A stretch of 64,000 nucleotides of DNA from Diadema setosum (lineage: Eukaryota > Echinodermata > Echinoidea > Diadematoida > Diadematidae), in assembly GCF_964275005.1 (NCBI RefSeq), contig NC_092685.1, positions 11,700,913-11,764,912 on the forward strand, read 5' to 3'. The position numbers and the translations under genes are program-made. The notes beneath the pieces were generated by a model. It had not been told where the DNA came from and did no database searches. It saw only the letters and a program-made list of their open reading frames with translations. Shown here one piece after another: positions 35,429 to 48,536 of this stretch. Each line of letters begins with the position of its first letter. Within the stretch, counting starts at the first letter, position 1.

Positions 35429-37499
35429 CTGCATGAGAGAACAGACAGCACGATTATTTTGAGAGAGTTTGGCAGAATTCACTAATTTTTGTTGTTAACC
35501 ATCACATATCTTCATACGGACTGACTAGTCTGACATTATTGTCCTGTTAAAGGTAACATCCATCATTATCATTAAAGACTTCTCCCCCTGATAGAAAGGC
35601 TCTTACAAATAAAACAGCAAGAGCAATATTGAGGAAGAGAAGGAGGAGGAGGAGGAGTAAGAGGAGGAAGTAGAAGAAGAAGAAGAAAAGAAAGAGAAAA
35701 TATAGAATTGATGTACATGTAGTCAAGCGCACCGGAACACTTCTGGTTTGTTTGTTTGTTTGTTTTTTTGGTTGTTTTTTTGTTTTGTTTTGTTTTTTGT
35801 TTTTTGTTTTTTTTTTTTTTTTGAGGGGGGGGGGGGCAAAATCTCAACGGGGGCACATTGTGACGATGTGAGATCATCGGCGCGTGAGGGGGGGGGGGGG
35901 TGGAAAGGGGGATTACCCCCCCCCCTCCCCCCACTGTAGGAAGCTTTTGTAAAACAGGGTACAAAAGTCGCGTTTATAGACCAAATTTCTAAGGAATTAA
36001 ACATAGTGAAAATAATCAGTGCGAAGGACTGTGATTATTACATACGGGAGTACATAATAATGTGATGGTGTGAGATCCTCGGCGAGGGAGCGAAGCGACC
36101 GAGCGGGGGGAGGGTGTGGGAGGGGGGATACCCCCTCCCACGTTGGGGACTTTTTGTAAAAACAGAGTATAAAAGTCGCGTTTATAGAGAATTTAAAGCA
36201 AATTTCTATGGAATTAACATATTGAAAAAATCAGTTGGAAGGACTATGTTCATAACATACGGGAGTACATTAATAATGTGATGGTGCGAGATCCTCGGCG
36301 AGGGAGCGAAGCGACTGAGCGGGGGGAGGGTGTGGGAGGGGGTAGGGACTTTTTGTAAAAACAGAGTATAAAAGTCGCCTTTATAGAACATTTAAAAGCA
36401 AATTTCTAGGGAATTAACATATTGAAAAAAAATCAGTTGGAAGGACCATGATCTTAACATACGGGGGTATATTATGTGATGGTGTGAGATCCTCGTCGAG
36501 GGAGAGTGTGGGAGGGGGATACCCCCTCCCACGGTAGGGACTTTTTTGTAAAAACAGAGTATAAAAGTCGCTTTTATAGAGCGAGCCACTTTCACTTTGT
36601 AATTTATCTGAAATGTACTCATTAAAAGCTTAAATGTGATCGCATCGTTTGAACAATAAAAAATATTCTTATACTACTAGAAAGCAAAGAAGAAAATGAA
36701 AAATGTAAGGTTTACTAAAGGTATGTTTCAGCGGGCACACTCGAAGACACGAGGCTACCATCTATACAGTAAATTTACTCATAAGTTACTATTAGTGTAT
36801 AGATACAATAATGTATGTTGTTAGTGTAATAAATTTTTGCATTTTCAGTTATGAAATTACAACATTTAGACAAGAAATATGCCTTTATTGTTCATTTTGG
36901 TCTTTAAATCAGTGATTAATTGGGGGGGGGGGGGGGGGGCAAAAACTCGTTTTGGTTGGGGGGGGGGGCAAGTGCCACCCCTGCCCCGGCCCCCCCCCCC
37001 CCCTCCCCCCCCCCCCCCCTGCTTCCGGCGCCCTTGCATGTAGTAGCATCAGTAATGGAAGCATGAAAAATACCATGCAGGACCACAACTTCCATGACCA
37101 CAACATAACAATGCACTCACGAATACAACGAACAAAAACACGGTAACGGAGCAGAGTGCGACCAGCCCTCCGATGATGCCGCCCGTTGCCAGGACCCGTG
37201 GGCTTGACGAAACCGGCAGTCTTTCGTCATCGTTGTCGAAGTCGATTTCTACAGCCTCGAACGACGAGGGGACTGCGAGATAATTGTTGCCCCCGAAATG
37301 GATCGAGAACTCGCCGTTGTTCATCTGTGACATAACGATGAATACATGGTCATTGTAGGATTCTCGACAGAATAAGTAATTTGCAGAAATACTTAAGAAC
37401 AATATTGCCAAGCATCTGTCTTCATTTACACGTGATAAAGGGAAGTGAAACAAACTTTCATAATATCTTTATCACGCTTGCAGGAATATATATATATAT

Positions 37500-37536
<37 letters not shown>

Positions 37537-37556
37537 TAGATAGATAGATATATATA

Positions 37557-37592
<36 letters not shown>

Positions 37593-40500
37593 GATCCGTA
37601 TTATGAAACATGGATTCTCATGTCTGATTTCTCATTGATGAAATAATAAACTGGAAGTGTTTTATCAGTCCACTGATATTTTGCCATTTTGGGTCGCTGG
37701 CATTAAACTTGTGTTCAATATTATGTGTTTTCTTTTCTTTTTTCTAGACGGGGGCTTGTAGGAGTTAATGTGCTGATCATAAGCAATAATCATGTAGAGG
37801 ATATAGGTTTGTACCCTGTATCCAAGTGATGTTTGGTCTGCAAGAATAATTACCTTGCTCTCGATATCGTTCCTTACCGCCACGGGGCTGATATCTTGAG
37901 AAGAGTTTTTGACTATACTGAACTGGAAAGGCATAAAATCAATGTCTCCTCCCGAGGAGAGCTGTAAAGACAACATAGAGAAAATTTAGCGTAAAGATGT
38001 TATTCTATTCAGATATTACACCGTTAAGAAGATACTACTTCATCAACAGCCCACATATGCTTGAATTTCCGACCAGTTTCCAATATTCTCTACCAGCGTT
38101 GACTAGTACGTTCGTATATTTGCATAATTGTAACATCGATATCCGCCAGTTTCGATAATAATGAATAGGAGTACACTTAGAAAATATGGTTTCCAGTTGG
38201 TGTTGAGTTACGGTCTTTGAGTTCCTTCAGTTATAAAACACATCAAAACCTACTGTGAGCTCCAAGAAATAGCTAGCAGGGCATGTCATAGACGGTTTAC
38301 GCATTCTTCTGTTTGGCTTCAAAATCAGTTAAAATATCTCACTCCATTTAACGTTCACACACTTTTAAACACACACACATACTTTTCTGTTGTGGTACCT
38401 TTATATCTCTAAGCTGCTCTGCGCCGAGAAAGTACCTTCGGTTGACCTCTGTCTTGAAGTAGCTGTAACACGAAATTATATAAGACGCGATCAGAAGACA
38501 TCATTTACGCAGATGAAGAGATCATGAAAGTGGGATAATGAACTGAAGATGAATGTTGCAATCTAGACGGTGCTTGACAACACCATGTCGATCCTACATT
38601 TGCTTTTCCGCCCTTGAAATAAAAGACAGGAACGAACGACTAGATGCTCAAATGATGCAAGCCATTGGAATGACACGTGGTGTCGTAATGAGGAAAGGAT
38701 AATCGGAAGAAAGCACGAAAAATAAAGATATACTGTACTATTTTATATGCTATCATCATGATCGAAACTATCTTGACGAAATATTGTCTTTCATCAAAAG
38801 TGGTGAAATTTGAGTTAAAGGCAGCCGGTCGTCGCAGGCGATTCGCAGCTCAGTAGAAAAGCACGGCAAGCTGCTCCTCCCGTTATTGTACCCCCGTACG
38901 TACCGAATGCCGAACACGACGCTACGCAGCGCACCAGCGAAAACCTGATGGGGCACGAGCGCCGTGCGAGCTGTCCACTGTAATTTCAACATGGACGCCC
39001 GAATACCTACCGAATGGGGCCGAATGGGTGCATGCACAAAACCGCACAACAGCCATGCGCATGAAAATCTCTCCCGGTCCGCGACACAACAAGTAGTGAG
39101 AGCTGTCGGGTGTACGTACGTACGTATCTGGCTCCAGTCTCTGTTTATATGCGCTATGGTGCCAATTTCAGCAATCTAGGCAATAATATTTAAAAATGTC
39201 TGAAAATATTACATAACAATATCATAAATTGTTCATATATTACGTTGTTTAATATTTGGTATTTATAAATATGCTTTGATGAAGAAATGTTAAAACTCTA
39301 AGCTTCATGTATAGCAAGTTGCAATGCATATGGCCATATGGCAGGTTGCTATGATCTCATCGTGCAATGTTGTCTGCTGCGTCAGCTGCATGTGTTATAC
39401 GTACAGCTTACAGTACGTTGGGCCGGATCGTAACATAACAAAGTTGATAGAAGTCGTCGGTACCGGTATGTCAGTATCAATATTGTGTGTGGTATGCGAG
39501 TACTGTTTGCAATAAAAAGTGCTGTACTGTTTCGGCTTAGCCTTGGCTTTGGTTTAGTAATGAAACCTCACAATGGAGATCAAACAGCCGTCCAACTCGA
39601 GGCAACGTATCTACTTGTTTGACGCTATCGACGAGTGGAGAATGCAGAGAGACGTGTTCTTAGCTGGAGGACAAGTAAGAGACCAGAGGGGGAGGCTTCA
39701 GCGTCAGCGTGCCGATGAAAATTTTGCTTTCCACTTGCTGGAGTTGCATGAACAGTTTTGCAGGAATTTTTATTTAGAATGTGCAAATTCGTGTTACGAC
39801 ATGCACGGTGGAATTGTGTTGCCACGGCTTACGCCAATCAAGCAACCCCAGCTGGCCACGTCACAACTTCAAGGAATCCAGATCCAGATGATGTGTAAGT
39901 AGAAGTCTACACATGAATCAGTGATTGAAGTGGAATGACTTTTTCTAATCTAGTATCAGTAACTTTAGGGCATTTGCGTTTGATCGACAAGTAGGCCTAT
40001 TTTTCTATGTATAATTCCGCGTTCTCATTTATGTCAAATTATGATAATGCCGTAATTGAAATGGCATTTGCTGGGTCAGTTTAATGTCATTAGTCCCATT
40101 AAATGAGAAGTTTTTCATATCAATCATGTTATGCAAATTCCCCAAGAATATGATTTAGGATTTGCAAATAAATTTTAAAAAAATGAATAGATCTATCGCA
40201 AGCTCCATCATACATGTAGTCTAACCCAATAGATCTGGTAGAACTCTAACGTTTAAACAGGGGAACTAAAGGTTCAAAGATGATAGATCTAACAATAGTA
40301 GATTCTAGTTTAGGCCCTACTTCGACTTGAAGGTATGTCGGTTGGTGCACGGCCCCCTTCTATCACGGCCACAGTTACACTGTGCAGTGCAACTGTGGCC
40401 GTTGGCCCTGCACGGGCACAGTCGCTTCCCCGTCCTGAATTTACACACGCCAGGGCAAGTATGGTTGGACCTACTACTAATCGACCGCCTAATGTTTATC

Positions 40501-43500
40501 TACTTGATAAGAATATTTAACACTGAAATTCACGTAAAAAAACTTGACCTACCACACGTGATTGAGAAAATCCAGCTCTATCAAATGCCGTTGTTCCGTT
40601 TTCGATTAGAAGTTTCAGTGCAAAAATATCGCCGACGAACTTGCGTGGCCTCGTTTCAGCTCCCCGCGGTAAATCGCGTTAATAGAATCGACCGCTGTTT
40701 TTGCATTGACAATGCACGCAAACCGAGTTGTATTGAACACCTTGTTGTACGAAGCTTTTTAGAAGCCTTTTAGAAACTTCCATAGACATTACATTGTGCT
40801 GTCATTACGATTCGGTGAAAATATTCATTCGAAATTTTGTCCTTGATTAAAACCATTAATGAACAATGAATTATCGCGTTTTCCCACACCATCCTCATCT
40901 ACATTCAAAGCCAATCTATTTTTATGTGCTTTGCGCGCAGAGAAGTGCGTACTAAGTGTTCAGTGCGCGAATTATACGCGGTCGGTTTCAATAAGGGTGG
41001 TCGATACTGTACGAGCTGAAATTTTCGCGGTGGTTTTATTTTCGCGAATTTCGCGAATCGCCTTTGAACCGCGAAAATAACAACTCGTGAAAATAACAAC
41101 GCGCTAATAGCTAAGTTCAGTTAGACACTCGCAACCGCGAAATTAACAACACGCGAAAATGTCCTCCAAGTAGCAATTCGCGAAAATATCTGTACGCGAA
41201 AATTTCAGCTCGTACAGTATGTAGTACTAGTAGGGCTACACAAGACACAGGGTCTCCGACCCAATCGTCCGCGTTCAGAATGGACAACTCAGCGGTAATA
41301 TCCGCTACCCATGACGATGTGTCATCGTCGCGTCCATGATGGCCACCCTACCTATATATAATCTGATCTGACGATTACAGTGTAGTTAACGACTGACGAC
41401 GATCGACGGTGCGATGAAGAGAAGGCGTACACTGTAGTCGTACAAGTATAGGCAGCTAGCTACTATAGCTCATGCGAACATTGCATCACACAGTACATAC
41501 AGTATACATACAGTATACCATACATTCAATTCACATTACACAAAACGTACTCCCCGCGCTCAGATCAATCAAGCGAGCAAACGAGATACTATAGCGCGAT
41601 ACATTGCTTTAGGGATGTCTTGCGCACACACACATTTCGCTTCGTAGCAACTTCGGAAGCGAGTTTACGTGCTGCCGCCCGCGGCTGAAATATGTCCATG
41701 TATCCTCGCGACTGGGTGTCTTTAAAGATCATGACTGATGTCAAATGCTATCAAATTCTTGTTTATGTTCATCAGAAAATAAAGCTCTTGATACAATATT
41801 ATTACAGAATCATGTAATGATATTCATACCTCACAAAGGATATCTCGTTTCCAGTCAAAGCAGACACATTACCGCTGAGGTTCATAAAAATCTGAACGCC
41901 CCTAGGGCTGACGCCAAAAGGAAATGATGAAAGAAAAGGTGTTAGTCAACTGCTTGCAGAATGTCATGGTAAGTATATACATGTATTCTACACTTTTCGT
42001 ACTTTGGCATTAAGTATATATTCTACACAAGTGTCTTTATGTACTTTGGCATTAAGTATATATTCTGCACTTGACGTACTTTGGCATTAAGTATAATATT
42101 CTACACTTCACGTACTTTGGCATTAAGTATAATATTCTACACTTATTGTATTACACTTATTACACTTATTATATTACACTTATTATGTTACACTTATCAT
42201 ATTCTGCACTTTCCGTACTTTGACCTCAGTAATGAATGTGACAGCAAGTGATCAAGCCGTTTGCCCATTACCTATATATATGTACATGATTTGCAGTGGG
42301 CTAATCACTAATGGTGTCGTGGCTGTATTTGGTGCATTTCTTGGTACATACGTAATTCAATATTATTAATAGAGAGGGAGAGAGGGAGGGTGAAAGCGCA
42401 ATACAAGCACACGTGAATTCCACAAACTCAGAAAAGAAAGATCGACATTTCCTCTAATGATAGATAGACCAGCTCAAACATTTAAACGGTGTTTCTGTCC
42501 AAAATCTGTCACTACAAATTGATCTAACTACAAAAAAGAATCACGTCTCACAGCTACCAACAGTGATACGTTTGAAAAATATAAGAGTTTAAGCATACTT
42601 ACTAGTCATCTGGTGAGAGTTTCAGTGGAAAGAAGTTTGAATGAAAAGAATTAATACGACATGTATCACAATCACAACAGGGAATTCTATATATTTCAAA
42701 AAGGCGTAGGCCTCCATACATCCTCACAGAACTCGATATCCCCTAGCGACACACACACAAAAAGAAAGAATACCTAAATTAATTTAGTAAGATTGCCCCG
42801 AAGTAAAGTCAAATGGTACATGTTTAATGCACTTTAAATACGTATGCTTTTTTTTTCTCTCCCGTATAGCACGATACGATTGATATCATATACGCTTCCG
42901 ATGCACTTCTTATATCTCAGATGACGCGTTGTTTATTATTAGATGCTGTCGAAAATAACCACCTATCGAGCATGTAAGAGTTCATTTTAAGACTGAGAGT
43001 GAGAATTGGTCTGCCTTCCAGAGGAAGCGTCACTGTGGTTCAAACAGGCCTACTATTTTATCGTTTTTCGTCAGCTATCTTTTTAACATTTCACTTCATT
43101 TACCGCACTAAAATACACTGTACAACTTACCACAACTGCTTGTCGTACAGGACCATGTACTCCGCTCACACGTACTATAAATAGAGGAATTTCAAGCAAA
43201 CATGCATGTCACATAAGTATGAACGCACGGTATAGAGCGTGGTTAATAATGAGCTGAAATAGAAATTGATGTAGAAAAGATGGCCATAAACAGGCAAGAT
43301 GTTCCTATTCAATCATGAGTTTCAAGGACTATACCACGTAGCTAGTTACACCATAAAGTTTACGTACTTGATTACTGTTTCGATTGATGGAATTCAACTA
43401 TGCCATTTATGATTTATTTTCGTTCGATCACCGCCAACCAATATGTAAGAAAAAATTCGCATTTTTAATCTTATTTTTTATTTTATTTTTATACTTTATC

Positions 43501-46500
43501 TTCTTGTAGATTGTCAATGTGATTGGCAATTCAAATTTTAGACAAACTTATATGTAAACGGGTGGAAGTAGTTTGGCTATGTAGTACGCTTCTCAACGGT
43601 ATAGCTTGACTTAACATGCCTATAGATTTGGATTTGAAGGCAAAATGGCTTTTGAACTTTTACGTCTCGGACGTTTCTAACCAATCAGTTGTTACAGAAA
43701 CATTAGTGACCTGGTAGAATTAAATCTGGAAAGCACCAGAATATATACAAAACTCATCGTGTAGTCACAACTTGATTGTCAAGGTCTTGGAAATGGCTAG
43801 TGAAATCATTACTCTGTGCAATATAATGGCTTAACTCCAGTGTACCTACCAGAGATTACAGTGCTGTGGTCGTATACTGTACTCATCAAATGCTGTACTA
43901 CCGTACATACAAGAGTTGTCAACTGAAATAGAGGACAAATATCGTTATGTCATTCCAATGATGCGTAGTCACTGAATTCTACTACAAAATATCATAATTT
44001 GATTGGGGTATGATACACTGAACTGTTGTTCAAGTATTTATTAAATGTAGTTCTGCGATTCTTGATTACCGAGCAGCATTATAATAGTTAGTTGTATAGC
44101 ACCACGACTTCCACATACCGCTCTGAACCCGCGGTTGCTTTAAAAGATGCAATCAAGCATAAGTCAGTAAATCAAACGTAAGTCAGTAAATCAAACGTAA
44201 GTCAGATATTAGCCAATCGGGCTTTAGTATTCAGAGACTTATGTTTGATAGTCATAGAATTATGTTCGATCTCAGCTTTTAACTTAAGCAACAGGATCCA
44301 GCTGTTCTAATAAACATTTGCTGTTTGCGCGCGCTCGATTATGCGTGTGTTTGAATATGTTTATGTGTGTGGGTGTGCGTGTGAAGGGAAAACACATATG
44401 TTCGATTGCTTGGCAGACACTTTGAAGGAATAGAACTCAAAAAAGTCATATAAAACTGTTGTCTCGGAAGAATTCTCTTCTAGACATATTCATACAAAAG
44501 AACATAAACATAATTTCATTAATTTCGGTCTTACCACAATTTTCAATGTCTGCGCAGTACCATCGACCGAACTGGCAAAGACTGAAAGGAAAATAAAGAG
44601 TACATGGTGAATAAATACCGGCAAACAGCGTTAAGTGTATTAGGTAAGTAGACAGTGACATCAAAGAAAACGACAACAATGACACATTTAAGATATTCAG
44701 GACCTCTTGCGGCCTGAGCTACGGGGAATTCAACACCTTGGGCTGCGTTATAAAATGATACGGTTCAAAATCTTTTCGCCAACTTTGCGAATGCTGTTTC
44801 AATAGATTTTAGTGTAATATTGTTGAAGCTCTTGCGGTTAGACTTCAAAGGTATAAGTCATAGAAATGAAACATTAAATGAAACAGGGATGGATTCCGTA
44901 CCAGTACTAAATCACTAACAAGTGGGTTGCTTTGGGAGTGTTGGGTTATTGTTTAAAGAAAATCTGTGAATACAAATCGGATGAAAGAAGGAAAGAAGTG
45001 AAACATCATGTGGAGTGAAATCTTTCCCAGTTACGTACAGCTATAGTAGTTAACTGTTTTCTGGACCATACCATGTGGAACAATGATTGTCCCGCTGCTC
45101 TCCGATGTTATAGAACCTTCCTTCGAAGAGGCAGACGGTACCTACAAGAAATGAAACAAGAAATTAAGAGCATAAAACCTTCTAAGGCTCCTAATAAATG
45201 AAATAACAACAGCTGTCATATTCTGTTTTCATCTTATTTTTTTCTCTTGCCTTGGAAGTTTTGGGATTACAAAGTCGATGAAATCATTCTCAAGAATATT
45301 ACAGTAGTAACACCATTGGTCATAATTAAAAGAAGATTCAGCAAGATTCATGTTTAAGCCATGGTGTATTCTTATAGTGGTTGCATAAGAAGTGATGAAA
45401 TAGCAAAACTGACAAATCTCTGCCAGGGAGATTTCCATGATTGCGAAACACTGACCTCGCTTACATTGTCGTATGGAACTGCTATGATGAACAGTAAACC
45501 GTGTGGACTGTACTGGTATACTATTCCACTGTATTTTTCAGAAAAATACTTCATGCATCAGGGGCGGATCCAGGGAGGACAGCAACCGGCGCACGCCCCC
45601 CCCCCCTTTATTTTTTGTTGAAACAAAAGAAATAAAAAGAAAAAAAAATGGGGGGAGGGGTGCGTGCGCCCCCTTTATTTTTGTAAACACGCCCCCTCTT
45701 TACGGAATTCCTGGATCCGCCCCTGTGCATAGCTTAAAGTTTTGAAATGATATCATTACAATTTATTCACCAGCTATTACTAAAGTAAACACAAAGAAAT
45801 AAAACACAAAGAATATGCATATGTTATGTATCACACATTACTTTCGCTAAAACTTAGAGAAGAAAAGTTGAATTTAATACTCACTGCAATCGATATTCGT
45901 ACATACAATCGCTCCATTTTGGCAGAAACTGAGAAGGAAAAACAAAACAGAAACTGAGAAGGAAAAACAAGACAGAGCAAAGAAAAAATGCTTACACACG
46001 ACCCGCAACAGTAAAGGCTAGGCTGGGTTATGATGTTTTGTAAATGAGTCAATGTGGGTCTTGATATATCATAATTATGTACACACGGCACACTTTGCTT
46101 TTAGATCATTTACAATCAATAGTTATAAATCGCTAAATCATAGTAACAAAGTTTCAGCTATGACTAGCACCCAGAGAGTGCTGGTATGATTTTTACTTTT
46201 AATAACATCAAAAACAAGGCGAAGTATCTTGGTAAACGGACCAATAGAGGTATGCCAGTAGTATACGAACTTCATAATTTTGCTCTCTACTGATTAAAGA
46301 AAAAAAAACCAGCAACAACAACAAACCAGAGAAGGAGAATTGATACGCAGTGCTTACAAGCTAACAGAAAACACTTAAACAGTTTCTGTTGGAACATGTA
46401 CTTGTGGTATAGAAACAGCAAACATCCTTATTGAATCACTCCTTGGCACAAAATCAGGAAAGTTATTCCTTATCAACTTACGCAATCCTTCAATTGAAAC

Positions 46501-48362
46501 ATTAAGGAAACTGAGCATGATCGGAGACATTTCTTACCAAGTATTGCAGTCATTCGTCCATGTCTCGTTGTTCATGTAAATATGTCCAGCAACAGGACAC
46601 TCTGGAAGACAATGACATCAATCGTATCAGAAAAAAAGAAATCAACAAAGACGATGATTCATTCTTCTTGATTTGTTGTCTGCTTTTTACGCGAAATAAT
46701 ACGTTGTACACGCTTTTTTCTGTCCAAAATTTAGACACACATTCTTCTACCTGTGGATCTAATTTCTCAAATATCCTCTCTGTTGTACTTCCTAAGGAGG
46801 ACGAGTCAAGAAACACGAATCTGAAGCGAAACAACACCGGAGAAGCAAAAATTAAGAATAAAAATCTAAACAATAAATCTGAAAGCATCATCTACAGCAT
46901 TGTCGGGCTCTATATACGTTCAGGATAAGAAGTGATATCGCCTGCTAAAATTATAGCTACAACATACGGATGTGAAATTTTGTTCTTACCACAATTACTG
47001 GATGTACATTCCCAATCTCCGTTCTGGCACACGCTGTATTAATCAATGTGACATGTAAAAAGGAAAGTATGAACATCCAGTTTTGTTAATAAATGTACAT
47101 TGTGAATTTTTGACATATTACTCTCATGAAAGGAGGCTCAGTCAAAATTATATTAAAGGGATCGTACAGTTTTGGTTGAGACCTAATTTCAGGTTTCTAA
47201 CATTTCTTTGGTGAGATAATGAGAAACCTCTTATGAAGTATGAAAGAGCACGTAATTCTATGAGGAATTCAATGTTTATTTGATGAATATTCATTTTGAA
47301 ATGGCTGAGATATCCAAAAAAGAGCGATTTTAATAAAGTGTGGGACCCACACTGAATTACGATCGCTTTATTTTACAGTGTGTGTGTGTTGTTTTTTTTT
47401 TATGTTTCAGTCATTCCAAACATGATTTTCATCAAATAAACTTTGAATTCCTCTAAAAATGGTATGCTCTGTACTATATCATAAGTGATTTCTTGGTATC
47501 ATGCAAAGAGTTAAAGCCCAATTCTCATCTCCACCAATACTGTACCATCTCTTTAACCGAACCTTTCCAAATGTCCGAATAAACATTGATTAGGATGTAG
47601 GTGCATTTTTGCCATCCTTAACAGATTATGTGCGTATTGTGATGATTATGTACTAATCATGGTTGATAATGGCAATTAAGATGAGCACATGTTTGTATAC
47701 ATTCTGATACGTCATATGCACAATCTCTTCAACAGTCCATGAGGGCAAAGAGACACAGGATAAAAATCATCAGGTATAAGAACGGAACAGGTGGATCTGG
47801 CCAATGTCACGACGACTCATGGACAATATAACGTATAGGCTATTAACAAAACTCTATTCAATTATTCATTGACTACACTTCCATAATTTGTAGTAATAAA
47901 ATGGTCTGAAGCATCAATACAAGATTGAGACGAACGTAGATACCTGTTGTGACAATATTCTCAACTTACCAACTTCCACATCCATTATTTCTGGATTGTC
48001 CCTCTCTGAAAATATCACCGTTGTATGAGCAATCTGTGTAGGAAAATGGCAACATTGACTGCAGTACTGGGCAAACAGACTCACGTAGTCGTAAGTAAAG
48101 TCAACAAAACAAAACTGGCCAATATTAAAAGATAAATTTTGCCAGTTAGCTATCTATTGATAAATTTAGTTCTCCTTGCCAATTCGATATTCATCAGTAT
48201 AATGTTTTGGTGTGTTTGTAGACAAAAAAAAAATGGTAAACGGATGATTGGACAGATAGAAGTAGTTAGAGCAAAAGATTATAAACGAGACAGGCACATA
48301 GATATAGCTAGCAGCTAGCTAGATTTTATTGCAAATAGATAGAAAGACAAATAGACATATAA

Positions 48363-48404
<42 letters not shown>

Positions 48405-48502
48405 GGGTGGATGGATAGATAGATATATAGATAGATAGATGAGATATAAACTGTTCGATGGTAGGGAAACGGATCGAAATGGGTTGGTGGTTAGGTAGAT
48501 AT

Positions 48503-48536
<34 letters not shown>

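Noticed and set aside
40327-40773. Open frame at 40327-40773 as a gene
   Set aside because: It starts in a palindromic GC-rich patch (GGCCACAGTTACACTGTGCA), has no recognised domain and no supporting splice structure.
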